Part shown: positions 35,783 to 47,518 of the stretch, piece after piece
Layout: every line of letters begins with the position of its first letter
How positions within the stretch are numbered: position 1 is the first letter of the stretch
From: Kappaphycus alvarezii
Lineage: Eukaryota > Rhodophyta > Florideophyceae > Gigartinales > Solieriaceae
Length of the DNA stretch: 64,000 nucleotides
Direction of reading: 5' to 3'
Assembly (NCBI GenBank): GCA_002205965.3
Contig: NADL03000596.1
Coordinates: forward strand, 248,001-312,000
The notes under the pieces: model-generated
Seen by the model: the letters and a program-made list of their open reading frames with translations, nothing else
The model's database searches: none
Told to the model about the DNA's origin: nothing
Program-made: the position numbers and the translations under genes

Positions 35783-38280
35783 ATGCGTCGCTATGCCCCT
35801 CATCATACACACATCGCTTCATGGTCTGCAAGTACTGGCAGTCCGCGTCAACGTGCTTTGAAAAGCCTACGCGCCTTTATCGCATCCCTTTTAAACCACC
35901 TGCCCTCTCCGTTACCCATCTTTCAACTTTGTCCCAATGCCCCCTTTTTACCCCCTTCTCATCCCAATGACGACGTCCATGCACACCCCTTACTTTGTGC
36001 GTTGCAACGATGGCTTGTGTTGTACGCCCCGTTGAAACCGGTCGAGAGTGTCGCGTTACGTTTGTTGATTGCCAGGAATGCAAATGTGGTCAGGGTGAGG
36101 GGGGTAGTGTTTGTAATTTTTGTGCTGGTGAGGTTGGGAGGGGGGTGTTGGAGGGGGGATGGGATGTGGAGGGGGGGGAAGAAACAGGGTTGGGCTTGGG
36201 TTGTGGGGGGGGGTGCTGTGGCGCTTGTTTTGGGTCGCTGTCTTGTGGTTGGGGTATGTGTTTTTTGCAGTTGTGAGGTGGGTGCGTGGGGTGAGGACGA
36301 GTGTGAATTGTAGGGCTGTCGTGCGTGATGTGAATAGGGGATTGGAGACTGTTATGAGAGGGGCTGTATGTTATTCGGAGTGGTATGCCGCTGCGAGGGT
36401 GTGGGATGAGGTCAAGGGGCTTGGTCGTGTCAAGCGGCAACGTGGTGGAGGTTTGGATGGTTTGTGTGCGTCTTGTGCTCCGGTTTGGGGGGATGTCGCC
36501 TTGGAGAGAGCTAGGATTAGGGCGGCCGCCGATATGACCGCTGGCATTCAGGGTGTGTGTGATTTGGATATGATTTTGGGAAAGTTGAACGAGTTGGCCT
36601 TGTTGTATAAGAGTGGCGATGTCAAGGGGCTGGCGTTTGCGTTGAGGGCTAGCTTGGAGAGGAATTTGGGTGGCATGTGTCATCCAGAGTTGCATGCGCA
36701 TTCCAAGGTGGGGACCCATTGGGTCGTCGAGGATTATGTCAATGTCGTGTCGTATTTGTTGGCGTATGTGGGCAGAGTCCTGCACCGGGAAAGGGCGAGG
36801 CCGAGGGCGAGGAGTGTTTGTTGAGTATGGATGACAAGTTGACGTTTCTCAATGAGGCGCGACATGCGTACGGGCGAACGGCCTTGATGCTGTCCGGCGG
36901 GGCCGCAATGGGATTGAATCATTTGGGGTAGTCAAGGCCTTGTTGGAGCAAGGATTAATGCCAAAGGTCGTCTGCGGCACGTCGGCGGGGGCGTTAGTGG
37001 CATCCATGGTAGGCATATTTAATGATGCGGAGCTATTGGACATTTTGACGTCCGAGTCGTTAATGAATCCGATCTCGGGTCGGCCGTTCTCTTTCCGGTT
37101 CTTTGACGATCACACAACTCTGTTTCGAAGGCTGCGACGTTTTGTGCGAAAGGGTTACATTCAAGATGTCAAAATGTTGCAGGATTGTCTGAGAAAGAAT
37201 TACGGGGATTTGACGTTTGAGGAAGCGTACAACAAGACGAGACGCATCTTGAACATTACGGTATGTCCGCTGCGGAGCTCGTCGGATCCTCCGTTACTTT
37301 TAAACTATCTGACGGCTCCACACGTGCTAATCTGGTCGGCTGCGTCGGCGTCTTGCGCGTTACCGTATGTGTTTGCACCTGTGGAACTAGTGACGAAAAG
37401 CGCAAACGGACGTGTGGTGCCGTATCATCCGGATGGGGTGCGATGGATCGACGGGTCGATATCGTCGGACGTCCCGCTGGCGAGAATAGGGGAACTGTTC
37501 AATGTGAATCACTTTATCGTGTCGCAGACGAATCCACATGTTATTCCCCGCAGCATGCCGATCATGCAAACGAGAATGGCGCTGTTAATCAAATCGGAAT
37601 TGCAGTTTCGGTATTGGCAGGCGCTGCAAATGGGCTTTGTGCCCAAGCTGTTGACGTCCATCTTTCCTCATTTCATGCAGCCGTATGCGGGAGATGTGAC
37701 CATTATGCCGGATGTGCGTATTTCAGACCTTTTTAAGCTGTTGAGAAATCCGACGGTGGAATCTCTGACTGGATTTATTCGGAGGGGAGAAGTTCAGACG
37801 TTCCCGTTTATAGACAGGATACGGTTGCACTGTTTGATTGAAAGGACTCTGGACAGGTCGGTAGAATATGTCGCAACAGCAGCAAAGGGGGATGAATCGG
37901 CGGAATCACCCTCATCATCCTCAAGGAAAGCACCTGTGCTATTTGGACGGGTACCGTCGTGGCTGTGGTTGGACACAAGATCGATTTTAACCAGTGGGGC
38001 AATGAGTGCAGTGGCGAGTCGGTTTGCGAAACGGGGGAGTGGCGAAACAGGGTCAGAGTCTGGCGAAGATGCCGAGGAACAGAAGAGGGAGAGAGATTTT
38101 GGGGTGGATGGGAGGGGGAAACGTAGAAGAGGGACAGAGATGGTACAAGTAAACGGGGCGGGAGTGGCGGATGAAATGCTGGATGAGGTTCTGATGGACT
38201 TGGCAGGGGGCAAATTGCGGGGGATGATGATGATGGGATGGACGTCACGGTCACGATACGGGCGGGGTGCGCGTAGCTGA
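35783..38280 (+). CDS. SDP1-like patatin-domain triacylglycerol lipase (three frame breaks)
   Basis: The N-terminal part (from 35783, [14 protein letters not shown]) includes [17 protein letters not shown] and a hydrophobic stretch. At 36.5-36.7 kb come [20 protein letters not shown] and [14 protein letters not shown], then [20 protein letters not shown] with the oxyanion loop. The nucleophile motif GTSAG has its Ser at 36982-36984 and the catalytic Asp is in WIDGS at 37450. Further conserved blocks are [15 protein letters not shown] and GDVTIMPDV. This is the plan of yeast Tgl3/4/5 and plant SUGAR-DEPENDENT1, which release fatty acids from stored oil. Frame changes fall in poly-G at 36.12-36.23 kb, near 36.79 kb (GGGAAAGGG) and at GGGG 36925-36928, where one added G restores HLGVVKALL. 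From 36940 on, 446 codons are open. Both catalytic residues are intact. Confidence 0.88.
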
Positions 38281-38660
38281 AGACGCGGGTCGCGCAGAAC
38301 AGACCACCGGTCATTAGTCTTTACCAAAGAAGGGGTTTTTTCGCCGAGACTGCAGGTACGCTACCGCGGATGGAAGTTGACTTTTTTATTTTGTTTACAG
38401 GACTGTAACTTTTCTCCAGGATGGGTTGACATTACGCTAGATAAATTCGGATCAAAACCAATTTTGAGAGATGCTATCGAGCAGAGAGACGTTTGGGCAG
38501 ACGGAATTTCAACGATTACTGTCTCCGATACCGACAGCCTCACTGGAAACGACTGGCTCTTTCGCTCTTGCTCGCGAAACCTTCTCACTGACACTACTTG
38601 CTCCTTCTCCCTTGAATCTCTTTCCCGCCATGTCCACCACCGTCACCGCCCATTTCCACA

Positions 38661-40059
38661 ATGACCGCATCCCTCCCCATCCCCAATCTCCCCCTCCTTT
38701 TCATCCTTATCCTCATCAGCCGCGGTCCCGCCCGCCTCATCCTACAACCCCCACACGAGGACCGCACCGAAAACCTCAAATTCGGTCAATCCACCTGTAT
38801 CACTCGTGACGGCCGTCGCTTCGTCATCGGCGCCAACGGCTTTGAAAAATACAAGGGTGCCATTTATATTTACGACCTCTCTTCAGGAAGTGGTACCCGA
38901 CTAGACCACTGGCGTCGTACTAGATTAACAGCCAATTCTACTCAAGCTGCAGGGGATAAGAAGCCTCGTGATTACGCGCCGTGCCGCGGGGAAGTGGGTT
39001 TGGTTTCTCGTGTGCGATCACGGCAAAGGGGATTATGTCGTCATTGGTGCGCCAGGACATGACATGCAAAAGGGTGCTGTTTTTTTGTTTGGGTATGATG
39101 AGGAGGGAAGAAGGTGGAGGGAGGTGGGTGGTTTGGAAGTGGAGGGGGAGAAGCGGTGATTTGTTTGGATGGGCGGTAGGTGTTGATGGCGAGTGTGAAC
39201 AGGTGGTGGTGAGTGCGAAAGGCAGGAGGGCGAATAATGGCGAGGTGTATGGTTTTCATGTGGGAAAGGATGTCAGCGATGTGAGTTGAGCAAAGGATCG
39301 GACCGCCGGATTTTCACAGACAGTAATGGGCCAAGAGGCATTCGCATACGCAATAATTTCGGCGTCAGTCTGCAGTGGCGGGCGGTGTTTTGGCGGTAGG
39401 GTGCACGGGGTTTGAGGAGGAAAGGGGTGCGGTTTATGTGTATGAACTGGGGGAGGAGGGGAGTGGACGTTTGTGCAGAGGTTGCAGTCGCCAAAGGGAC
39501 AGAAGTTTGGGTTTTTTGGGTTTAAGGTTACGATGGATGAAAAGGGAGGGAAGATTGTTGTGGGAGCAGATGGGGAGGATGAGTATCGAGGGGCGGTTTA
39601 TGTTTTCAAGAGGACGACTGGAAAGGGTGGCACGGTAGAGTACAGGCATGTGCAGGAGCTGGTGTCAAATGAAAGAATGGCCGAGGATAATTTTGGAGGA
39701 TCATTAGCATTGTCGGGAGATGGAAAAGCGTTGATTGTAGGGGCGCCCGGTGCGAATCGACATGATGGAAGGGATCATGGGGTGATGTATGTTTATGAAG
39801 AGATCAGGGGAGGAGAAATGTCAAGTGGGAGTTGGCGGAGAGTGTATGGTTACCTGTGCATCACTCTAGTGATGGCAACTTTTTTGCTTGGACGGTGGCC
39901 GTGAGCGGCAATGGTGGCAGGTTTTTAGCTACATCCCCGGATTTTGAAAAGGGGATGGGCGTGGTGGCCATCGGGCAGTTTGAGGTGAAAGGAAAGAGAG
40001 CATTGGACGACAAACCTCTGCCGGATGACGTTATGGCTGGTGTCCGGGATGAGCTGTGA
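38661..40059 (+). CDS. Secreted FG-GAP (beta-propeller) repeat protein (several frame breaks)
   Basis: The start MTASLPIPNLPL leads into a signal peptide (LLFILILISRGPA). At least six FG-GAP-like repeats follow, each with a GD..VIG.P.....GAVYVY pattern: RRFVIGANGFEKYKGAIYIY, DYVVIGAPGHDMQKGAVFLF, VVVSAKGRRANNGEVYGF, GVLAVGCTGFEEERGAVYVY, KIVVGADGEDEYRGAVYVF and ALIVGAPGANRHDGRDHG, then FFAWTVAVSGNGGRFLATSP. These fold as blades of a propeller, as in integrin alpha chains. The repeats alternate between reading frames, mostly at GGGG or GGGGG runs (for example 39.00, 39.03, 39.15, 39.46 and 39.80 kb). One gap near 39.29-39.36 kb might be an intron. An extracellular binding role is likely; the ligand is unknown. 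Confidence 0.75.
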
Positions 40060-40346
40060 GCGGCGCTGTTGACTGCCAAGTTTTTTTATGGCATGGTTCC
40101 TCTCGAGGGTTTATGTGGCCCTATATTGGGGTCCAATGGCATCCAAACCAGTATAAACTTGTCAAACTAAAGCTTTCATTATTTATTTTCTCATCCTGTT
40201 GATCCGTTGGCATGCGCCGCCATAAACAAGAGTCCAAGACCGAATCTCATCCTCGAGCTGTCAGTGACCAGATCGACGGGTGCATCTCCTCCATACCTCT
40301 ATTCTACCCACCCACAGTATCCATCGCCCATCAAACGCCAGAAGTC

Positions 40347-41447
40347 ATGGCATTCATTCCCTCCATTCCCCACTCCAACATCCTTCCCACTTCAAACAGG
40401 CAGTTCCATCGAAGATCAAAAACCCGTTCACCTGTCAACATGTCCCTCCCTACTCCTGCCGCAAGGCTCCGCACTTTGCTCAAAGAGCCCCGCATTCACC
40501 TTATGCCCTGTTGCAGTGACGGTCTGTCCGCCAAGCTTGTGGAAAGAGCAAAATTCGATCTCACCTTTATGTCGGGATTTGCCACCGCTGGGGCGAGGGG
40601 TCTACCAGACACTGGCTTGCTCAGTTACAAGGAAATGCAAGAGAATCTCGCCTCTATTGCAGCCGTTGTCGATATTCCCGTCATAGCAGACGCCGATACG
40701 GGCTTTGGAAATGCCATTAATGTGCGCCGCACCGTCATGGGATATGTGCAATCTGGTGCTGCCGGTTTACTTATAGAGGATCAAGTAAATCCGAAACGGT
40801 ATGTTACTCTGGCCTTGACTTGACCCTGTCCTCCAATTCAGTCCTCTACTAATTTACTGACAACGTCCGCAACTACTTTCTTTCAACGACGCGGTGTCCA
40901 TCGCAGCTGTGGACACACAAAAGGGAAAGCCGTGGTGGATCGCGAGGAAGCACTCCGACGCGTCAAAGCAGCGTGTGATGCGAGGGATATGTGCGACAAC
41001 GGCGATGGCGGTCCGGTTATCGTCGCTCGCACGGACGCAGGCCGAGCAGACTTTGAAGAGGCTTTGACCCGCGCACGACTTTTTCACGAGTTGGGCGCCG
41101 ACATGACCTTTGTTGAGGCGCCCCAATCAAAGGAACAGATGATCGAGTATTGTCGCACCGTCCCTGGCCTCAAGTTAGCCAATATGCTTGAAATGGGCGA
41201 CACGCCCATCCTTCCACCACAAGAGTTGTACGAAATGGGTTACACCATCGCCGCATACCCGTTGACTTTGATAAGTGCTTCGGTCAAAGCGCAGGAGCAG
41301 GTTTTAGAAAAGCTGCGACAGGGGGTCCCGAGCGAGGTGCAACCACTTCTCAAGACCTTTCGCGAGTTGCAGGAAGTTGTCGGATTTCCAGAATACTACA
41401 ACCTCGAGGACAAGTACGCCGGTGATTCTATTCCAAAGCATGTGTGA
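40347..41447 (+). CDS. Isocitrate lyase/PEP mutase superfamily enzyme (methylisocitrate lyase-like)
   Basis: Exons 40347-40798 and 40907-41447, with a 108-bp GTATGT...GCAG intron in phase 2; 330 aa. The fold is an alpha/beta barrel with a metal site at IADADTGFG and the catalytic loop PKRCGHTKGK, which is split by the intron. Other family blocks are MSGFATAGARGLPDTGLLSY, GLLIEDQ, IVARTDA, GADMTFVEAP and NMLEMGDTPILPP. KRCGH is typical of methylisocitrate lyase and carboxyphosphonoenolpyruvate-mutase-like members. They make or break C-C or P-C bonds next to a 2-oxo acid; the exact substrate cannot be read here. The start at 40347 provides a basic, hydroxylated leader suited to an organelle; Met at 40440 would give the bare 299-aa enzyme. 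Its stop is 6 bp from the RPAP3-like stop. Confidence 0.9.
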
Positions 41448-41453
41448 CGAAAC

Positions 41454-42496
41454 TCACACGTACGCGTCTTGTAACGCTTGAAGTATTGACAACGAGACTC
41501 CATTGTCACCCAACCGTTTTAGAAGAGCGTGGATTGGTTGTTTGTCCTTTTCAGACAGGAACATGACCAGCATGGCGAATCTTGAGACCGTCGTAAGGGC
41601 ATGGAGTATGTTCGCCACAGGCGCGCTGCAGGCGGCGTTCCTTTCAACTGCTATCGCTAGCACATGAACAATGTCCTCTAGTAGCTGAGGCGTGAGGCTT
41701 TCGCCGAGAAGACCTCGTCTAATTCTGTAGTCACCGACGGTTTCTAGTAAATAGGCTGCCTTTCCCACTTTATCAACCCCCAAACTCTTCCAAGCACGTT
41801 CAAATTCGACAGAGGAATCCGGGGAGTGCCGCTCCATCTAGTGATGAGTTTGTTCATCATGTGCGCAGGAAGGTCGACAAGAGCTGTCTCATCCTGAGGG
41901 GCTTGATGTTCCATATGTGCGTCGTGGTGGTCCCGATGGACGCGAGTGGCGCCATTTGCAGAATCTGTCGCGGAGAGGAGTTTGATTTTGGACTTTCCAG
42001 AGGCTGCTGCCTCTCCGCCGACAACCGCCGACGCCGACGGTGTGACTGAGTGCGTGTTCTTCAGATGCTCTAATCCTTGCTTTGCAGCAAGATTCGAGGG
42101 ATCCAGGCGAAGGGCGTGTGCGTAATCATCTGCGGCGAGTGCGTAGAGCAGTAGGTGAGTATTGGCGGTTGCTCGGCGAAGTAGAATCTTCACGGGGAGG
42201 GGATCGCCAGGCGTGGATTGGGGTAACGTGTTGTACAATTCCAAGGCTATAGCGGCGTCTGCTTTCGCGGCGTACCAATCTTGAAGTTTGAGATGGGCCA
42301 TAGCTCGATTGGCGGGAGGGATGGGACTCAAAGGATTGATTTGCTCGGCGTTGGAATAGTGGCGTATGGCATCAGTGTGACGGCCTTCCTTGAAAGCTTT
42401 GTTGCCGAGCGACTTTTCATGGTCAAAGCTGGGTGAGTTCAGTGATCTACCAGTTAAGCTCATGCGTAGTAAGTCTTCTTCTGGGAGAGTAGTCAT
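41454..42496 (-). CDS. RPAP3-like TPR co-chaperone (one frame break)
   Basis: Residues about 25-150 are TPR repeats (EKSLGNKAFKEGRHTDAIRH, PPANRAMAHLKLQDWYAAKA, DDYAHALRLDPSNLAAKQGL). A Ser/Ala-rich linker follows, then the RPAP3 C-terminal domain, recognisable by SSVEFERAWKSLG, KAAYLLETVGDYRI, LLEDIVHVLAIAVERNAACS and VSRFAMLVMFLSEKDKQPIH. The two parts lie in different frames. One extra base at the run 41821-41824 joins them into 347 residues. RPAP3/Tah1-type proteins link HSP90 to the R2TP complex (RUVBL1/2, PIH1) in assembly of RNA polymerase II and other complexes. TPR plus RPAP3_C is also found in some ciliary assembly factors, so the exact orthologue is uncertain. Confidence 0.82.
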
Positions 42497-45400
42497 CGAG
42501 GAAGTATCAAGAGCTCGTAGAGCTGCTTCTTCTTGACAATGGTTGTGCGATGTGGTGAAAATGTACTGCAGAGAGCATGCAGAGAGGTCAAGGCGGGGCA
42601 GATGTCGCTAATTATTCAAACTTGCGGGTAGATAGGGACAGTGTTGAAAAAGGGTACAGTATGCTGTACCATTATTCCTGTTCACCGGAGCACTTAATTT
42701 TAGGGTATGCTACTGTAGAAGCTATTTTCGTATTGATTTCTAAAATTTAATAATCGACAGCAATGCAACCTTGAATGTAGTATTTATGTCATATTTAATT
42801 TATCAAATCTATTGAAAACAGTATCTCAAATCCACATTTTGTTCCACGTATATTATGATTTGTATACACGTAGTACTCCAAACAATTAACAATTACTTCA
42901 CGTGGTTTTGAGTTTCTTAATATACTGTTTCTTTCTCTGTCCCTATAGCAATAGTAACCTCTTGCCAACCGATTGTGTAACCCATTCTCCAATTCTTACA
43001 TTTCATGTAAAACCGACGATATTATAGGCCATGTCACGGTAACAGCCGCAGGCTCGCTTCGCCTGCGGCTGCACAAGGAATGTCTTCGCGGGAAGACACG
43101 GTTTTCTAACCGACTGCGTTCGAAAAAAAAATTAGAAAAAAACTGTCAGGAACAAATAAAATAGACAGCTAATTAATCATCTCCGCTCCCATTCCTCTCG
43201 CTATCCGCCCCTTCCAATAGCTAACGAAAGTAAGTCTTTCATTTATGTGACAGCGCATTAGATATTGTACCATTTCAAAAGGGTGAAACTCTATTTTGTC
43301 ATCCATTTTACGGTGATAGAGCCTTTAGGACAGGACAAGAAACATGCGTAGGCCGACAATCGTGATGCAGAGTTTCTAAAACATTGAAAACAACAATAGA
43401 CAGGATACATTTTAAGATGTGAAGGGAGTAGTGCAGACAATGACTGCGTGAAGGCAGCAGGGTATAATGTTATAAGATTACTGCGGGTGAAATGAGGAAT
43501 AAAGAACAGAATATTAAGCAAAAGGGAGTCGTCGCTGCAGAAGGCAAACAAATAACAGAACTATGTTCTGCATTCATATACGATTTCTGTACTAGCTTTG
43601 TTTAAAGTAGTAGAATAATGCCGTGCATATTTATTGCCTTGTATAAGACTATTTAGAAGTAAATATAGTTATTAGCAACACTGCATAAAGCAACATCTGT
43701 AAAGAGGGATGACGAAATGAAAATTCTTTGGTTTTCGGCAGTTGCTTCTAGACGGCTTGTATGGAATTGTAGTTGTGGGGGAACGAGGGACGAGACTAGA
43801 ACAATGTCTGACGGCTCCAAGCGACTTGATTTATTCATTTCAGTGATGCTCTGGATCAATGACATCGCTCAGTGCATGCGTACAATTGAGTTATGTGGAG
43901 GTGGAGGACCTCCATTGATTGCATGGCACTTTACGAAAGATGATGTCTACAGCAACATCAGAAGAGGATGAATTCAGGCTCAAGCGGAAGCCTTGATTGA
44001 CAAAGCAGTACATTTGTGTCACTTTGTCGGCACACGTGTCTAGGTGGTGATAAATATGGCTATGGAAGAGGTATATGCGGAGCTATTTGTCACCGCCACG
44101 ACAGATATGTAGATGCGGTGACACAGATAACCAATGAAGATTAATATAGCGAGCTGAATGTGCCGCTAATACGAGACGTAAGATGAGGACTGCGTCGCAC
44201 GAGAGACACAGATCCAAAGCAGAGGGACGTGAAATTGGACCTGTGTCACTTACAAGACACATGTGTGTGTGTAGGCGACACACAGCCATTACGAGGGTCG
44301 ATCACTATTCTTCTGTTTTGTCACCCTACAGCACATGCGGTAGAGCGGCGACAGAAATTACTTATTGAAATAATATGCAGCACAGAGGTGATTCTGCTAT
44401 GTCGTATTAGCGACACAGGTATATTGGAATTGCGAAAAATATTTGAAAAGTGACGGTATTTTATTAGGACCACTCGCATACCCCCCTCTCGTCCGATCCA
44501 CCCCATCAACCTCCCCGTCTTCATCCTCACCAACATCAGCTCTTCCCCTTCGCCATCATTCTCATCCGCTGCTCCCCATCGTCATCGCCCTTCCACCTCC
44601 ATAATACGATCTCCCTCCACCGTTGCCATTCCCCCCCTATCAATCATATCCACTGGTCCCCACCATCCGATTATGTTTTCCCGTAACGTCCTCATCGCTG
44701 CCACCGCTGCCACTGCCGCCCCACTCCTGACATCCGTGTTGCTCAACACTCGAATAATCCGCATCTGAATCCGCACCCGCTCGCCACTCTCATCATCCGC
44801 ATCCGCAACCGCACATCATTATCCCCACCCAAACCTTTAACTTTCCCTCCCTCAATAATCATCGCATTGATGGCACTTTCCCTCTTCCGATACGTCCGAA
44901 TCGCACCTCCCAGACTCATTTGCACCTTGAAGCCCCAGTCATGATTTTGTACCATTACCTGCAGCAATAAGCCCGTATTAGTCGCATTCGTACCAATAAA
45001 CGCACCATCACGACCTTAATTGTCGCCTACGTGCCAGATTACGCACTATTATTTCTCCATTAGGCACCCTGGTGCCAGTTTTCGCGCAATGACGTTGCCG
45101 ATTTCGGTCTCTGTAATTATATGCACCGTCACCTTGTCATTCGTGGTACTCCGGGTATCACTTGATCCCCTATTTTCTGCCTTGTCGACCCAGCAAAACC
45201 CTCACCGTCGTTCTTTTATCCGTTGGCTCCGCCATTTCGCCCTAACGTCCGTATTCGCTCCCCTCTTCTATCATTCTACCCTTATGACATCCTCATCACT
45301 CCCAGCCGCCGTAAAGCGCACCAAAATCACCCCCTCTTCTACGATTGCCTTTCCTAAGCATCACCTAATTCCCCATGTTCTATTACAGTAATGTTTTGAA

Positions 45401-45897
45401 GTATTATTGGTGATGGCGGACGGTATATAGAAGAAGCGCAGATTTGTGAGCGCTGAATCCCTTCGTGTGCAAGCAGAGACAGTTAGGTAGGGTTTTGTGA
45501 AAAAAGCAGCGAAGAAGTTTATGAGAGGAAATGGAAACAATTTAAGGTGTTTTGTATGGATAAGGATCTATAAGACAGAGGCATATGTATAGACGCGATG
45601 GTTCCTGGGGAATGAAGCTCCAAAATCGTCATCAAAATACTAGGATTATTCTATTACAAAGTAGTTGAGACTTGATATGACCCCGGTGAGGTCGTCAATA
45701 TTAGAACAGCACTGGTCAGTGAGTATAAAAGGATATTTTGAAGAGACAGCAAATGGAGGGCCTTCCCTGGCGGTAAAATGGAAGTGAATCCAGTGAAGTC
45801 ACTCGAGATGGAGGGATAAATGAGATACTTTAAGCGGATAAAGAAACAGATAGGGTACGAAACGGCGATTCTATTCATATATCGGTAGATGGAGAGA
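42497..45897. other. AT-rich intergenic region right of the gene island
   Basis: No gene is recognised. Of note are a cluster of three hairpins (43043-43112), repeated GACACA/TGTGTC motifs at 44.03-44.42 kb, and a C-rich stretch at 44.46-45.40 kb. The minus-strand frames of that stretch (LQVMVQNHDWGFKVQMSLGG) look protein-like but match nothing I know. Confidence 0.5.
43043..43112. other. Three consecutive GC-rich hairpins
   Basis: Hairpin 1 has an 11-bp perfect stem, CAGCCGCAGGC (43043-43053) with 43061-43071, and a 7-nt loop. Hairpin 2 has TGTCTTC (43081-43087) with GAAGACA (43092-43098) and a 4-nt loop. Hairpin 3 has CGGTT (43099-43103) with AACCG (43108-43112) and a 4-nt loop. The surroundings are AT-rich and an A-tract follows. 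The function is unknown; it may be an organelle-derived palindrome cluster or a structured RNA. Confidence 0.6.
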
Positions 45898-46716
45898 ATG
45901 GAACGTTACGCAGCTCGGATCGGGACCCAGTCTTCGCAGTGGCTGTACGTAATGGCACCTTCCTCAGTTTGTTTTACTTTTTTGTTGCGTATAGATGAAC
46001 TGGTCAATTTTTCATGGGAATACATTCGATTGGACGCTGTGAACGATCAGAGGGTACCGTATGTCTAGATTCGTCTGAAAGGGCGCAAGTATGAGCGTAG
46101 TTCCGACGAGCAAATATATTCAATTTATGAGCAACGAGTGGAGTCATGTATTTGTGCATTCACTCATGTACTAGGGTGGCTTAAATTTTACCAGTCCATC
46201 TTGTCGCTCCCTTTGCAATCTGGGGACCCTTTCTTTCCCCATGTAGACGAGATAGTTTTCCTGATCAGTTCTGGGACGAAGACGAATCAGCAGAACTTCA
46301 TGGAAACCGTTAATGTTTTGGTGGGGCGGTGTAACATAGTTCCCGGGAACGCCACTGGAGAGGCACTGGGGAATTTCACTATACAATGCTTTAAGAGAGG
46401 CAGTGGGCAGTATATATTCTTGACGAGACTCAGATGGTGGCCGCTGCATATTTTCAACTTATGGGGGAAGTGGGGGAGTGGTGATGATGTGAACACCATC
46501 ATTCGTTACTTCCTAGAGGAGACCTGGAAGTATGCAGAAAGCTATACCCATTACCTATTTCACAGAGGTAATGATATCGAATTTAAATCTAATATGGAAA
46601 GCGTGGATGATGTGCAACGAGATATTATGGATCTGAAGCTAGCAGTGCAACCGGGTTTCAAAAATTTCGAGCAACGTGTAATGGCAAAATTGGAGCTCAA
46701 ACAGATTTTTTATTAG
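45898..46716 (+). pseudogene. Crypton-like tyrosine recombinase (one stop, altered active site)
   Basis: A single frame from ATG 45898 to 46716 is interrupted only by TAG at 46066-46068. It begins MERYAARIGTQSSQWLYVMA and has the first catalytic-Arg motif FLLRIDELVNFSWEYIRLD (Arg at 45988). Next come an RLKGRKYE strand region and GDPFFPHVDE. FTIQCFKRGSGQYIF sits where tyrosine recombinases of eukaryotic Crypton elements usually have H-x-x-R; the His reads Gln and the Arg reads Lys. WWPLHIFNLWGKWGSGDDVN and TIIRYFLEE then carry the probable Tyr. Such enzymes insert DNA through a 3'-phosphotyrosine link. With the stop and replaced residues this copy should be inactive. The family call is by pattern, not by search. 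Confidence 0.55.
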
Positions 46717-47518
46717 ATCTACGGAAGGAGGAAATGGAGTAGGGGGGAGAGGGAGGGGTAAGCAGAAGGGGAGGAAAGGTCGGTAATGTGGTACTCGGTG
46801 TTTCCACTGCAACGGGCGAGAATGGTATAAATCTAGCTTCAAATGTACATTTATACCGCTGGTTCATAGCTGGCGTCAGGTTATTGAGCACTGGAGAAAT
46901 GGTTGCAGCGCACTCAAACTTGTTTTCCCGTTGAAAGATTAGCCATAGAATGCCAGAAAGACGTCAATCAAATCAAAATACCATGAGCGAAAACTTATCG
47001 CCGAAGAGTATGAACGGCTTGGTGAACGGGAGTTTGTGGACACTTACAGCCCCGACAAAATTACGATAACAGAATTGAAGAATAGAGTACGAGCGCGGAA
47101 GAGGGCCGGAACGGTGCAAACATAAAATTTCATTGAATAAGAATAATAGTCATCATCAGACTCCGGTAAGCAGTTCATGCAGTAAAAATTAGTGGTATTC
47201 CCGATATGGTCCGTTTCCCAATCGTTGGAGTCAATAGAAGCACGTAAGAATGTGGGATAGAGAGGGCGAGAGTAGTGTGCACAAGTTTAGATGCACAGCC
47301 CCGCAAATTTTACGCACGGGGAGTCAAGCCACCTAGAGTTCCCACATACGACATCTCCGAAACCATCACGAGCAGTGCTCACGAACCCTCCATTCCTTTG
47401 TGGGATACTGTTTCCTTTCCATGTACTCTTCCCGATCTTCTTTTTCCTTTTCTATACATCCAAATTGGATTTGTACACAGCCCTTATGCGGTCTTCCCTT
47501 ATAATAAAGCCTTTGCCA

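Noticed and set aside
46171..46502. Minus-strand frames at 46.2-46.5 kb as genes
   Set aside because: They are shadows of the plus-strand tyrosine-recombinase frame.
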